From: Bacillota bacterium
Lineage (GTDB): Bacteria > Bacillota > Clostridia > Peptostreptococcales > Anaerovoracaceae
DNA: 39,600 bases
Assembly: GCA_023415235.1 (NCBI GenBank)
Contig: JAEZLP010000049.1
Span: 1 to 39,600 of the forward strand
Direction of reading: 5' to 3'
A program made the translations under genes and the position numbers. Below the pieces are notes generated by a model that saw only the letters and a program-made list of their open reading frames with translations, searched no databases and was not told the DNA's origin. Shown in pieces: positions 18,401-26,730 of this stretch. How positions within the stretch are numbered: the first letter of the stretch is position 1; every line of letters starts with the position of its first letter.

Positions 18401-19261
18401 GACCAGCCCGGGGAGATTTCCTGCAGAATCAGGACGAACCGCACTCCGTCAGTAAAAATAGCAAAACCTAGAGTGTTCATTCCGGTTTTCCCCGGTACGA
18501 ACTGTGAAATAGATTCCAAACGGGCCTTTGAAAAGGCGGGCGCGTCGGTGGAAATCCAGATTTTAAGAAATCTGAACCAACGGGAGCTGATCGGGTCCAT
18601 CGACGAGATGGCGAGAAAAATCGGAAACAGCCAGATCATCATGATTCCGGGCGGTTTCAGCGGCGGCGACGAGCCGGACGGATCGGCGAAATTTATCACT
18701 GCGGTGTTTCGCAATCCTGCGGTCAGGGAAGCGGTGGAAGATCTGCTGGAAAACAGGGACGGGCTCATGCTGGGGATCTGCAACGGATTCCAGGCGCTGA
18801 TCAAGCTTGGACTGGTTCCCTTCGGCACGATCACCGAACCGGACGGGTCGAATCCGACCCTGACCTGCAACCGGATCGGAAGACATGCTTCCTGTCTGGT
18901 GCGGACGCGGATTACATCGGTGAAATCCCCGTGGCTGGCGAACACAGAGGTGGGCGACATCCACACCATTCCGGTATCCCACGGGGAAGGCAGATTCATC
19001 GCATCGGATGAGGTCCTGAAGAGGATTGTGGAAAACGGACAGATTGCGACCCAATATGTGGATTCCGACGGAAAACCGAGCATGGAAACCGAGTTCAATC
19101 CCAACGGATCCATGCTGGCCATCGAGGGGATCACCTCTCCCGACGGCAGAGTGTTCGGAAAAATGGCGCATTCCGAACGAATCGGGAAGAATCTGTATCG
19201 GAATGTGCCGGGAAATTACGATCAGAAAATCTTTGAAGCTGGCGTCGCTTATTTTAAATAG
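15470..19261 (+). CDS. purL: Phosphoribosylformylglycinamidine synthase, single-chain PurL
   Basis: The protein has 1263 residues from ATG 15470, chosen because AAGGAGGG is at 15457-15464; an in-frame ATG at 15437 lies inside the regulatory boxes. It converts FGAR, glutamine and ATP to FGAM. The FGAM-synthetase part includes DTYWSDHCRHTTF, FKNETHNHPTEIEPFGGAATCLGG and SIGGKDSMSGSF. A glutamine amidotransferase domain occupies about 1000-1263, with FPGTNCEID, the nucleophile Cys1104 in MLGICNGFQAL, and HGEGRF. Fusion of both activities is the clostridial/proteobacterial form, as against the PurL-PurQ-PurS complex of Bacillus. It is the first gene of the purine operon. Confidence 0.96.
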   Translation: MVRRIYVEKQKGFDIEAQELYADLKENLHLKGLTAVRVINRYDIEGIDDATYEAARYTVFAEPAIDRAYDENIPIDADCDFFAIEYLPGQYDQRADSAAQCIRLMNAEAAATVRFARLIVLVGSVSGTELDAIKNYCINPVDSHEANLEKPERIEIGAVIPEKVKTVDGFIWMSDEEIAAYREKRGFAMSSEDLIFVRDYFAVEEKRDPSMTELAVIDTYWSDHCRHTTFLTRINSVSFEQGDYPKLIHDAFQEYRKIRKEVYGDREKDMCLMDMAVIGAKYLKKKGLLDDLDESEEINACSIKVRAKVDGKEEDWLVMFKNETHNHPTEIEPFGGAATCLGGAIRDPLSGRSYVYQAMRVTGSGDPRKSIEETLPGKLPQRIITKGAAKGYSSYGNQIGLSTGQVAEIYDEGYVAKRMEIGAVIGAAPASHVYRERPAKGDCIVLIGGRTGRDGCGGATGSSKGHTMESILTCGAEVQKGNPPVERNIQRLFRREEAARLIKRCNDFGAGGVSVAVGELADGIDVNLDLVPKKYEGLDGTELAISESQERMAAVIAEKDLEEFLRYASEENLEATVIARVTDTNRFRMYWRGDCILDLSRDFLNTNGVRQEIEICVPEKNFANEHIKEGGLYAKDGSLPDTLGDLNHCSQKGLVEMFDSTIGAGTVLMPLGGKYQLSPAAGMAAKLPVIEGDTDTTTLMAYGFDPKLSAFSPFHGALYAVVDSITKIAAMGGDYSKVRLTFQEYFERLGRDPKRWAKPFAALLGALKAQLELKIPSIGGKDSMSGSFMEFDVPPTLVSFAVCVSDANHVISTELKRENSILIYMTADRDENRIIDFRQYRANMKRVRELALEGKILSANTVGRGGVFVSLVKMAAGNRIGADLSNLTEAELTKPDYGALIIELEENEPIEALLKGTQYKVIGKTAGHRKLTIEASEESGKTKETMEFELEELIRKWTEPLETVFPTKKKATTDAAADQPGEISCRIRTNRTPSVKIAKPRVFIPVFPGTNCEIDSKRAFEKAGASVEIQILRNLNQRELIGSIDEMARKIGNSQIIMIPGGFSGGDEPDGSAKFITAVFRNPAVREAVEDLLENRDGLMLGICNGFQALIKLGLVPFGTITEPDGSNPTLTCNRIGRHASCLVRTRITSVKSPWLANTEVGDIHTIPVSHGEGRFIASDEVLKRIVENGQIATQYVDSDGKPSMETEFNPNGSMLAIEGITSPDGRVFGKMAHSERIGKNLYRNVPGNYDQKIFEAGVAYFK

Positions 19262-19345
19262 GCGATGCTGCGCCTGCCGGGAGAATGACGCGGCACAGCG
19301 GTAAAATCAGCTCCCCCGGCTGAGATAGAACTAGGAGGTTTCAAT

Positions 19346-19825
19346 ATGAAAGTTGCAATGGTTATGGGAAGCAAATCGGACTATCCCGTAGTGGAAAGAG
19401 CGGAAGCGGTGCTTCGGGAGTTTGGTGTGGAATATGAAACGAGGATCATTTCCGCCCACAGAACGCCGCGGATTGCAGAGGAATTCGCATCAAAAGCGGA
19501 AGAAGAAGGAATTGAAGTTCTGATTGCCGCCGCAGGGAAAGCCGCGCATCTGGGCGGGGTCCTTGCAGCATACACGGCAATGCCGGTCATCGGACTTCCC
19601 ATTAAGTCATCTACCCTGGACGGATTGGACTCCCTGCTCTCCATGGTGCAAATGCCGAAAGGAGTTCCCGTTGCCACGGTCGCCATTGACGGGGCGGAAA
19701 ACGCTGCTTTGCTGGCTGTACAAATTCTCTCAGTGAAATATCCGGAACTCAGGAAAAAGATGGGAGATTACAGGAGGAAAATGGAAGAAGAAATCATCCG
19801 CCAGGACAGGAAGCTGCAGGAATAA
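19346..19825 (+). CDS. purE: N5-CAIR mutase / AIR carboxylase PurE
   Basis: The protein has 159 residues. It shows MGSKSDYPV (phosphate-binding loop), the ISAHRTP motif with the catalytic His, AAGKAAHLGG and SLLSMVQMPKGVPVATVAI. It forms CAIR in step six of purine synthesis. No purK is in the window, and the AGKAAHL variant differs from the class I AGGAAHLPG, so whether it uses N5-CAIR or CO2 directly cannot be settled here. AGGAGG precedes the ATG. It lies 84 bases behind purL, with a small GCCGGG/CCCGGC stem in the gap. Confidence 0.94.
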   Translation: MKVAMVMGSKSDYPVVERAEAVLREFGVEYETRIISAHRTPRIAEEFASKAEEEGIEVLIAAAGKAAHLGGVLAAYTAMPVIGLPIKSSTLDGLDSLLSMVQMPKGVPVATVAIDGAENAALLAVQILSVKYPELRKKMGDYRRKMEEEIIRQDRKLQE

Positions 19826-19873
19826 AGCAAATTCGCTTCAGCGATTGAAAGCTAGGGCAATAGAAAATAATCT

Positions 19874-19946
19874 GCAGTTTTGGCATTATCCTCTTTCAAT
19901 AAATCGCCTTATAGAGGCAGGGAAGAGGATAATCCCCCAGAACTGC
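19874..19946 (+). repeat. Long folded element between purE and purC
   Basis: GCAGTTTTGG (19874-19883) pairs with CCAGAACTGC (19937-19946) with one G-U pair. ATTATCCTCTT (19885-19895) pairs perfectly with AAGAGGATAAT (19923-19933). A small GCCT/AGGC hairpin sits inside the loop (19906-19918). This gives about 21 bp of stem in the 172-base purE-purC gap. No T-run follows, so it is not an ordinary terminator. It may be an mRNA processing or stability element, or a small inverted-repeat insertion. Confidence 0.6.
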
Positions 19947-19997
19947 CGACACTTCATGGAACGAAATTCAATCAGGTTGATATAAAGGAGGAACAGT

Positions 19998-20714
19998 ATG
20001 GAAAAGTTGGATATGATTTATGAGGGAAAAGCGAAAAAGGTCTTCCGGACCGACGACCCGAACTTATACATCGTGGACTACAAGGACGACGCAACCGCTT
20101 TCAATGGCGAAAAGAAAGGGACCATCGCCGAAAAGGGGGTGGTCAACAATACCATGTCCGCTATCATCTTTGAGATGCTGGAAAAGAAGGGAATCCCGAC
20201 CCATATGGTTAAGCTGCTTTCCGACCGGGAAACTCTGGTCAAGGCGGTCAGGATCCTTCCCCTTGAGGTGATCATCCGAAACGTGGCGGCCGGTTCCTTC
20301 TCCAAACGGTACGGCGTCGAGGAGGGGAAGCCCCTGGCAAAGACCGTCCTGGAATTCTCCTACAAGAAAGACGAGCTGGGCGACCCGCTGATCAACGACG
20401 ACCATATTCTGGCCCTGGAGCTGGCTACGGAGGATCAGCTGGCCACGGTGAAAAAGTATGCCTATGCGGTCAACGAAGCCCTGAAAGAATTCTTCCTGAA
20501 CATAGGACTAAAGCTGATCGACTTCAAGATCGAATTCGGCACTACTTCCGACGGCGAGATTCTGCTGGCCGACGAGATTTCTCCCGATACATGCAGGTTA
20601 TGGGATGTCAAAACCAATGAAAAGATGGATAAAGACCGGTTCCGGAGGGATCTGGGCAAAGTGGAGGAGACCTATCAGGAAGTATTGGCGAGGATCAAAC
20701 ATGGAAGAGGATAA
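19998..20714 (+). CDS. purC: SAICAR synthetase PurC
   Basis: The protein has 238 residues, the usual bacterial length. It joins aspartate to CAIR using ATP, giving SAICAR. Family marks are YEGKAKKVF near the N-terminus, YKDDATAFNGEKKG, the PLEVIIRNVAAGSF block and the LADEISPDTCRLWD block. AAAGGAGG precedes the ATG. Its last 14 bases overlap the start of purF. Confidence 0.97.
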   Translation: MEKLDMIYEGKAKKVFRTDDPNLYIVDYKDDATAFNGEKKGTIAEKGVVNNTMSAIIFEMLEKKGIPTHMVKLLSDRETLVKAVRILPLEVIIRNVAAGSFSKRYGVEEGKPLAKTVLEFSYKKDELGDPLINDDHILALELATEDQLATVKKYAYAVNEALKEFFLNIGLKLIDFKIEFGTTSDGEILLADEISPDTCRLWDVKTNEKMDKDRFRRDLGKVEETYQEVLARIKHGRG

Positions 20715-22086
20715 GGTTTTCGACGAGTGCGGCGTTGTAGGCGTCTATGCTCCCGGAAAGGCCGATATCGCGAGATTGGTCTACTTCGGACTTCATTCCC
20801 TTCAGCACCGCGGGCAGGAAAGCGCGGGGATCGCCTCCAACAAAGATGGGAAAATTCAATATTACAAGGAGATGGGACTGGTTCAGGAGGTATTCAACGA
20901 CGAGATCATAGAGCGGCTGCGGGGCGATATCTCCATCGGCCATGTAAGATATTCCACTTCAGGAGAAAGCCATGCGGTCAATGCCATGCCCCTGGTGGTT
21001 TACCACAAGGGCGGTAGCCTGGCCCTGGCTCATAACGGAAACCTGATCAACGCGGAAGCGTTGCGAGATGAAATGCAGGATCAGGGCGTGATCTTTCAGA
21101 CCTCCATTGATTCGGAGGTCATTGCCGCACTCATCGCGCGCTATATCCGGGAAAATTCTATTGAAGAATCCATAGTAAAGACACTGGAACAGATCAGAGG
21201 CGCCTTTGCGCTGGTGATCACCTGCGGAAGCAAGCTCATCGGCGTAAGGGATCCCAACGGCATCCGTCCTCTTTGCATCGGAAGGCTTTCGGAAGGCTAT
21301 GTCCTGTCGTCGGAAAGCTGTATTTTCCCTTTGATTCAAGCGGAGTTTATCCGGGACGTGGAACCGGGCGAAATGGTGGTAATCGAAGATCGCGAGATCA
21401 AATTCGTCAGATATCGGAAAGGAGCCCGAAGAGCTATCTGCTCTTTTGAATATGTTTATCTGGCAAGACCTGACAGCGACATTGACGGCAGAAGCGTCTA
21501 CATGGCCAGAAGTCAGGCGGGCAGAACTCTGGCAAGGGAACATCCGGCAGCGGCGGATATGGTCATTGCCGTTCCCGACTCCGGTACGGTGGCAGCCATC
21601 GGATATGCCGAGGAATCGGGAATCCCCTTCGGGGAAGGCTTGATCAAGAACAGATATGTGGGCCGGACCTTTATCCAGCCTGATCAGAGAATGAGAGAAT
21701 TGAGCGTTAAACTGAAGTTGAACGTGTTAAAGGATAATGTAAAAGGAAAGCGGATTATTATGGTGGATGACTCCATCGTCAGGGGAACCACAAGCGGCAA
21801 GCTTGTAAAGATGCTGAAGGATGCGGGAGCGAGAGAAGTACATGTCCGCGTCTGCTCGCCTCCGGTTACCCATCCCTGCTATTTTGGAATTGATACACCG
21901 GATTCGGATAAACTGGTGGCGGCAAACTATTCCGTGGAAGAAATCAGAAAGATGATCGGAGCAGACAGCCTCGGCTATCTCAGCGTGGAAGGGCTTCTGG
22001 CTTCCATCGATCTGCCCGGAAACAGCGTTTGTACGGCCTGCTTCAACGGGGATTACCCAATCCGGACTGAATTAGACGCGGAATGA
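20701..22086 (+). CDS. purF: Amidophosphoribosyltransferase PurF
   Basis: The protein has 461 residues from ATG 20701. It catalyses the committed step, PRPP plus glutamine to phosphoribosylamine. A short propeptide (MEEDKVFDE) precedes Cys10, the N-terminal nucleophile exposed after processing, as in Bacillus-type PurF. The class II glutaminase domain contains HSLQHRGQESAGI, GHVRYSTSG and LAHNGNL. The PRPP loop is IMVDDSIVRGTT. Four cysteines placed as in Fe-S PurF enzymes (RRAICSFEY, THPCYFG and SVCTACFNG) suggest a [4Fe-4S] cluster. It overlaps purC by 14 nt. Longer upstream in-frame starts inside purC are rejected. Confidence 0.96.
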   Translation: MEEDKVFDECGVVGVYAPGKADIARLVYFGLHSLQHRGQESAGIASNKDGKIQYYKEMGLVQEVFNDEIIERLRGDISIGHVRYSTSGESHAVNAMPLVVYHKGGSLALAHNGNLINAEALRDEMQDQGVIFQTSIDSEVIAALIARYIRENSIEESIVKTLEQIRGAFALVITCGSKLIGVRDPNGIRPLCIGRLSEGYVLSSESCIFPLIQAEFIRDVEPGEMVVIEDREIKFVRYRKGARRAICSFEYVYLARPDSDIDGRSVYMARSQAGRTLAREHPAAADMVIAVPDSGTVAAIGYAEESGIPFGEGLIKNRYVGRTFIQPDQRMRELSVKLKLNVLKDNVKGKRIIMVDDSIVRGTTSGKLVKMLKDAGAREVHVRVCSPPVTHPCYFGIDTPDSDKLVAANYSVEEIRKMIGADSLGYLSVEGLLASIDLPGNSVCTACFNGDYPIRTELDAE

Positions 22087-22113
22087 GACGCGGACTACGA
22101 AAGGAGAATCACC

Positions 22114-23148
22114 ATGGTGGAAGAAAGATTGACATACAAGGATGCCGGAGTCGATACAAAAGAAGGGGAAAGGGCGGTCAGCCTCATGAAGGAGCATGTG
22201 AAAAAGACCTTCAATGCAAATGTGCTGACCGGACTTGGCAGCTTTGGAAGCTTGTTCAAGCTGGATCTGACCGGGATCAAGGAACCTGTCCTTGTTGCCG
22301 GCACCGACGGGGTTGGCACGAAGCTGAAGATCGCGTTCCTGATGGATAAGCATGACACCGTGGGGCAGGACTGCGTCGCCATGTGCGTCAACGACATCCT
22401 GTGTCAGGGGGCAAAGCCCCTGTTCTTCCTTGACTACATCGCAACGGGGAAGGTGAAAGCGGAAAAGGTGGCGGAGATCGTAAAGGGCGTTGCGGACGGC
22501 TGCGTCCTCGGAGAGTGCGCCCTTGTGGGCGGCGAGACGGCGGAGATGCCGGATTTCTATGAAGACGGAGAATATGACATGGCAGGCTTTGCCGTTGGCG
22601 TTGCCGATCGCTCTCGGGTGATTGACGGCTCCGCCATTCAGAAAGGAAATGTCCTCGTTGGGATCCCTTCCAGCGGATTGCACAGCAACGGTTATTCCCT
22701 GGTAAGGAAACTGTTTTTTGAAAAAATGAAGTTGAAGGTCACCGACTATGTAGCGGAACTGGGAAGGACTCTGGGCAACGCGCTGATCGAGCCGACGAAA
22801 ATTTACACGAAAGCCTGCAATGCAGTTCTTCCAAAGGTCCCGGTGAACGGAATCATCCATATTACGGGCGGTGGCTTCTTTGAAAATATTCCCCGGATTA
22901 TCCCGGAGGGGCTGGGAGTCAGGATCGATATGGGAAGCTGGGCTGTGCTTCCGATTTTCAACTACATACAAAAGTGCGGAAATATTGACCGTAACGAGAT
23001 GTTTGCCACCTTCAACATGGGAATCGGCATGATTATGATCGTGGAGGAAGACAAAGCGGATACTGTGATGGAGCTCCTGAGGGAAGCGGGCGAGAATCCC
23101 AGCGTCATCGGAAGGATCGTCACAGGTGAAGGGGTATGCTTATGCTGA
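22114..23148 (+). CDS. purM: AIR synthetase PurM
   Basis: The protein has 344 residues. It closes the imidazole ring, turning FGAM to AIR with ATP. Family motifs seen are GTDGVGTKLKIAF, DCVAMCVNDILCQGAKPLFFLDY, LVGGETAEMPDFY, GIPSSGLHSNGYSLVR and HITGGGFFENIPRI. AAAGGAG precedes the ATG. The gene overlaps purN at its end, so the two are translationally coupled. Confidence 0.97.
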   Translation: MVEERLTYKDAGVDTKEGERAVSLMKEHVKKTFNANVLTGLGSFGSLFKLDLTGIKEPVLVAGTDGVGTKLKIAFLMDKHDTVGQDCVAMCVNDILCQGAKPLFFLDYIATGKVKAEKVAEIVKGVADGCVLGECALVGGETAEMPDFYEDGEYDMAGFAVGVADRSRVIDGSAIQKGNVLVGIPSSGLHSNGYSLVRKLFFEKMKLKVTDYVAELGRTLGNALIEPTKIYTKACNAVLPKVPVNGIIHITGGGFFENIPRIIPEGLGVRIDMGSWAVLPIFNYIQKCGNIDRNEMFATFNMGIGMIMIVEEDKADTVMELLREAGENPSVIGRIVTGEGVCLC

Positions 23149-23738
23149 GGATTGCGGTGCTCGTATCCGGCGGGGGTACCAACCTGCAGGCCGTCATCGA
23201 CGGGATTGAGGACGGAAGGATCCGGGGCGCGGAGGTGGTGCGGGTCATTTCCAGCAATCCTGACGCCTGCTCTCTGGAGCGGGCCAAAAAGCACGGAATT
23301 GAAGCGGTTGTGATCGGGAAAATTAATTATCCGAATCAGGCGAAGCGGACAAAAGCCATTCTGACAGCACTGGATGAGGCGGAAACGAATCTGGTGATAC
23401 TGGCCGGATACATGAGCATTCTTGAGCCGGAGATCATCGAGGCCTATCGCGGAAGAATCATTAATATCCATCCGTCGCTGATCCCTAAATTCTGCGGCCC
23501 GGGCTTCTACGGAAAGCGGGTTCATGAGGCAGTTCTCGCCGCAGGAGAAAAGGAATCCGGCGCCACCGTCCATTACGTGGACGAAGGGGTTGACACCGGG
23601 CCGGTAATTCTGCAGGAGAAGGTTCCCGTTCTTGCCGGAGATACGGCGGAAACTCTTGCCGCCAGGGTTTTGGAAACAGAGCATAAAATACTGCCCAAGG
23701 CAGTTGAGATAATCATTGCGGAGAGATTGGGAAAGTAA
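23142..23738 (+). CDS. purN: GAR transformylase PurN
   Basis: The protein has 198 residues. It formylates GAR using 10-formyl-THF. VLVSGGGTNLQAVID is the phosphate loop. The catalytic triad is Asn108 and His110 (NIHPSL) with Asp151 (DEGVDTGP). I chose ATG 23142 over ATG 23136 because GAAGGGG then has a normal 7-base spacing; the difference is two residues. It overlaps purM by 7 nt. Confidence 0.95.
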   Translation: MLRIAVLVSGGGTNLQAVIDGIEDGRIRGAEVVRVISSNPDACSLERAKKHGIEAVVIGKINYPNQAKRTKAILTALDEAETNLVILAGYMSILEPEIIEAYRGRIINIHPSLIPKFCGPGFYGKRVHEAVLAAGEKESGATVHYVDEGVDTGPVILQEKVPVLAGDTAETLAARVLETEHKILPKAVEIIIAERLGK

Positions 23739-23750
23739 GGAGGCAGAACA

Positions 23751-25160
23751 ATGGGCGGAATATTTGGAGTAGTTTCAAACAGCGACTGTGTGGCGGATCT
23801 GTTTTTCGGAACGGATTATCACTCCCATTTGGGTACCAAGCGAGGCGGGATGTGCGTCTACGGTGAAAGCGGTTTTGTAAGAGCAATCCATGATATCGGA
23901 AATTCTCCGTTTCGAACGAAGTTTGAAAAAGAAGTGGATGAAATGAACGGCTTTATGGGAATCGGCTGCATCAGCGACGGCGAACCGCAGCCCTTGACGG
24001 TTTACAGCCGGATGGGAGACTATTCCATCGGCACCGTAGGCAGGATCAACAACAAGGAGCAGCTGGTGAAGGAGCTTCTGAACAATGGCTGCAACCAGTT
24101 TATGTCCATGAGCAGCGGAGGCATCAACAACACGGAGCTGGTAGCCGCGCTGATTTCCACGGAAAATGACTTCATCAAAGGCATCCGGTATGCCCAGAGC
24201 AAAATAGACGGGTCTATCACGATTCTGCTGATGACGCCCCAGGGCATCTACGCCGCCAGAGACCGGTTCGGCAGGACGCCGCTGATTATCGGAAAGAAAA
24301 AAGGCAGCTACTGCGCCGCTTCGGAATCCTTCGCATTTATCAATCTAGGATATAAAACAGCTCATGAGCTGGGGCCCGCGGAGATCGTCTTCATTACGCC
24401 GTCCGGATATGGCACCGTAGCGGAGCCGGAGGATAAAATGAGGATTTGCACTTTCCTCTTTACCTATTTCGGGTACCCCACTTCCACTTATGAAGGAATC
24501 AATGTGGAGGAGATGCGCTACCGGACAGGAGCCAGTATCGCAAAAAACGACAAGGACATCAAGGTGGACTACGTGGCCGGAGTGCCGGACAGCGGCACAG
24601 CCCATGCATTGGGCTATGCAAACAAGTCCGGGGTCCCCTTCGCGAGGCCGCTGATCAAATATACGCCAACCTGGCCGAGGAGCTTTATGCCGCAGAACCA
24701 GAAGGCAAGAGATCTGATTGCACGGATGAAGCTGGTGCCGATCCACGATCTCATCAAAGGAAAGAAGTTCGTTCTCATCGACGACTCCATCGTCAGGGGA
24801 ACCCAGCTTCTCGGGACGGTCAAGTACCTTTACGACAGCGGCGCAAAGGAGATTCATGTCAGATCCTCCTGTCCTCCCATCCTGTTCGGCTGTAAATATC
24901 TGAACTTTTCCAGGTCCGTCAGCGACATGGACTTGATTACAAGAAGGGTCATTGATAAACTGGAAGGCGGAAAGGTTACACCGGAAATATTGAGCGAATA
25001 TGCAGACAGCAGGAGCAGACGTTATGGGGACATGGTGGAGGAAATTCGGAAACAGCTCGGTTTCAAGAGCCTGAAATATCACGGGCTGGAAGACACGCTG
25101 AAAGCAGTAGGGCTTGATCAATGCAAGCTTTGCACATATTGTTGGAACGGAAAGGAATAA
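23751..25160 (+). CDS. PurF-like protein lacking the glutaminase Cys nucleophile
   Basis: The protein has 469 residues and is a paralogue of the PurF encoded two genes upstream. A strong AAGGAGG fixes the start. The mature N-terminus would be Gly-Gly-Ile-Phe-Gly where class II amidotransferases have Cys-Gly-Ile-x-Gly, so the catalytic Cys is absent. The phosphoribosyltransferase half keeps a complete PRPP loop, VLIDDSIVRGT (341-351). Cysteines 233, 381, 461 and 464 sit where PurF binds its [4Fe-4S] cluster. Possible roles are an ammonia-dependent phosphoribosylamine synthase, a partner or regulator of PurF, or a different PRPP transferase. Similar Cys-less copies exist, to my knowledge, in other Clostridia and Bacteroidetes. 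Confidence 0.85.
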   Translation: MGGIFGVVSNSDCVADLFFGTDYHSHLGTKRGGMCVYGESGFVRAIHDIGNSPFRTKFEKEVDEMNGFMGIGCISDGEPQPLTVYSRMGDYSIGTVGRINNKEQLVKELLNNGCNQFMSMSSGGINNTELVAALISTENDFIKGIRYAQSKIDGSITILLMTPQGIYAARDRFGRTPLIIGKKKGSYCAASESFAFINLGYKTAHELGPAEIVFITPSGYGTVAEPEDKMRICTFLFTYFGYPTSTYEGINVEEMRYRTGASIAKNDKDIKVDYVAGVPDSGTAHALGYANKSGVPFARPLIKYTPTWPRSFMPQNQKARDLIARMKLVPIHDLIKGKKFVLIDDSIVRGTQLLGTVKYLYDSGAKEIHVRSSCPPILFGCKYLNFSRSVSDMDLITRRVIDKLEGGKVTPEILSEYADSRSRRYGDMVEEIRKQLGFKSLKYHGLEDTLKAVGLDQCKLCTYCWNGKE

Positions 25161-25165
25161 AGGAT

Positions 25166-26701
25166 ATGAGAGCGCTGATAAGTGTATCGGATAAGACCGG
25201 AATCGTGGAATTTGCCCAGGAACTAAGCAAGCTGGGTATTGGAATTATTTCTACAGGAGGTACGGCCACCCGGCTGAGGGACAACGGAGTGGACGTCATC
25301 GGAATCTCTCAGGTGACGGGCTTCCCGGAATGCCTGGACGGCAGAGTCAAGACCCTGCATCCGGCGGTCCATGGCGGCATTCTGGCAATGCGGGATAAGC
25401 CGGAGCACATGAAACAGCTGGCGGATCTTCAGATTGAGACCATAGACATCGTCGTCATCAACCTGTATCCGTTCAAGGAGACGATTCTGAAACCCTCGTT
25501 CACGCTGGAGGACGCCATTGAAAACATCGACATCGGCGGACCGACCATGCTTCGTTCTGCGGCGAAAAACCACAAGGACGTGGTGGTGGTTTGCGACCCC
25601 AAGGACTATGGGCGGGTCGTCGCGGAACTGAAGGAGAAGGGACAGGTCTCCAGAGAGATGAAATACAGACTGGCGCTGAAGGTGTTCCAGCATACCGCAG
25701 CCTACGATGCCATGATTTCCGACTATCTGCGCAGGCAAATCGACGGTGAGCTGCCGGATAATCTGACTCTGACCTATGAGAAGGTACAGGAGCTGCGATA
25801 CGGGGAAAACCCCCACCAGAAAGCGTATTATTACAAGGAGATCAAACCATGGGAGGGATCCCTTGTCAACGCCGTCCAGCTTCATGGAAAAGAGCTTTCC
25901 TTCAATAATATCAACGATGCCAACGGTGCTCTGGAGACCCTCAAGGAATTTGAGGAACCGGCCGTAGTGGCGGTGAAGCACGCCAACCCCTGTGGTGTGG
26001 GCGTGGGCTATGACATTCTTGACGCCTATCTCAAGGCCTATAAGGCGGACCCCGTCTCCATCTACGGCGGGATCATCGCGGCAAACCGTCCCATTGACGA
26101 AAGGACGGCAATAGAAATCGGAAAAATCTTTGTGGAAATCATTATTGCGCCGGACTTCACGGAAGAGGCGCTTGCCCTTCTTACGCAGAAGAAAAACATT
26201 AGGCTGATGAAGCTGGACAGCATTCTTGCAAAGGCTCCCGAGGACACCATCGACATAAAAAAAGTAAGCGGCGGTCTTCTTGTGCAGGACTTCGACAACA
26301 GCCTCTACGAGGATTCGGAGCTGAAGGTGGTCACGGATCGCATCCCCACGGACCGGGAAATGGAAGACATGAGATTTGCCATGAAGGTGGTCAAGCATAT
26401 CAAATCCAACGGTATCGTGCTGGCAAAGGAGGGCAGAACCATCGGAATCGGACCCGGTCAGACCAATCGGATCTGGGCTATTGAAAACTCGGTGCGTCAG
26501 GCTACGGAAAGCACGGAGGGGGCGGTGCTTGCATCGGATGCCTTCTTCCCCTTTGACGACAACGTCATCGCGGCAGCAAAGGCAGGGATCACTGCGGTGA
26601 TCCAGCCGGGAGGCTCGGTCCATGACGAGGACTGCATCAGAAAGGCAAACGAGCTGGGAATCGCCATGGTGTTTACTGGGGTAAGGCACTTCAAACACTA
26701 G
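25166..26701 (+). CDS. purH: Bifunctional AICAR transformylase/IMP cyclohydrolase PurH
   Basis: The protein has 511 residues from ATG 25166 (AAAGGA/AAGGA upstream, 5 bases after the previous stop). It performs the last two steps to IMP. The N-terminal cyclohydrolase (MGS-like) domain shows ALISVSDKTGIVEFA, STGGTATRLRDNGV and VKTLHPAVHGGILA. The transformylase part shows LRYGENPHQKAYYY, KHANPCGVGVG, the SIYGGIIAANRP block, GPGQTNRIWA and SDAFFPFDD. Length and motifs are complete. The long open minus-strand frame across this gene is a codon-usage shadow. Confidence 0.97.
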   Translation: MRALISVSDKTGIVEFAQELSKLGIGIISTGGTATRLRDNGVDVIGISQVTGFPECLDGRVKTLHPAVHGGILAMRDKPEHMKQLADLQIETIDIVVINLYPFKETILKPSFTLEDAIENIDIGGPTMLRSAAKNHKDVVVVCDPKDYGRVVAELKEKGQVSREMKYRLALKVFQHTAAYDAMISDYLRRQIDGELPDNLTLTYEKVQELRYGENPHQKAYYYKEIKPWEGSLVNAVQLHGKELSFNNINDANGALETLKEFEEPAVVAVKHANPCGVGVGYDILDAYLKAYKADPVSIYGGIIAANRPIDERTAIEIGKIFVEIIIAPDFTEEALALLTQKKNIRLMKLDSILAKAPEDTIDIKKVSGGLLVQDFDNSLYEDSELKVVTDRIPTDREMEDMRFAMKVVKHIKSNGIVLAKEGRTIGIGPGQTNRIWAIENSVRQATESTEGAVLASDAFFPFDDNVIAAAKAGITAVIQPGGSVHDEDCIRKANELGIAMVFTGVRHFKH

Positions 26702-26730
26702 TGCCTCTGGAATTCGAAAATACTCGCTGT

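Noticed and set aside
18157..19134. 325-codon minus-strand frame in purL
   Set aside because: Ser/Phe-rich antisense translation opposite the conserved glutaminase domain of PurL.
20605..20700. N-terminal extension of purF inside purC
   Set aside because: The extra 32 residues are a shadow of purC and would bury the catalytic Cys; the start at 20701 gives a normal propeptide.
25223..26698. 491-codon minus-strand open frame across purH
   Set aside because: Antisense shadow of a fully recognisable purH; no family motifs and no ribosome binding site that I could see.
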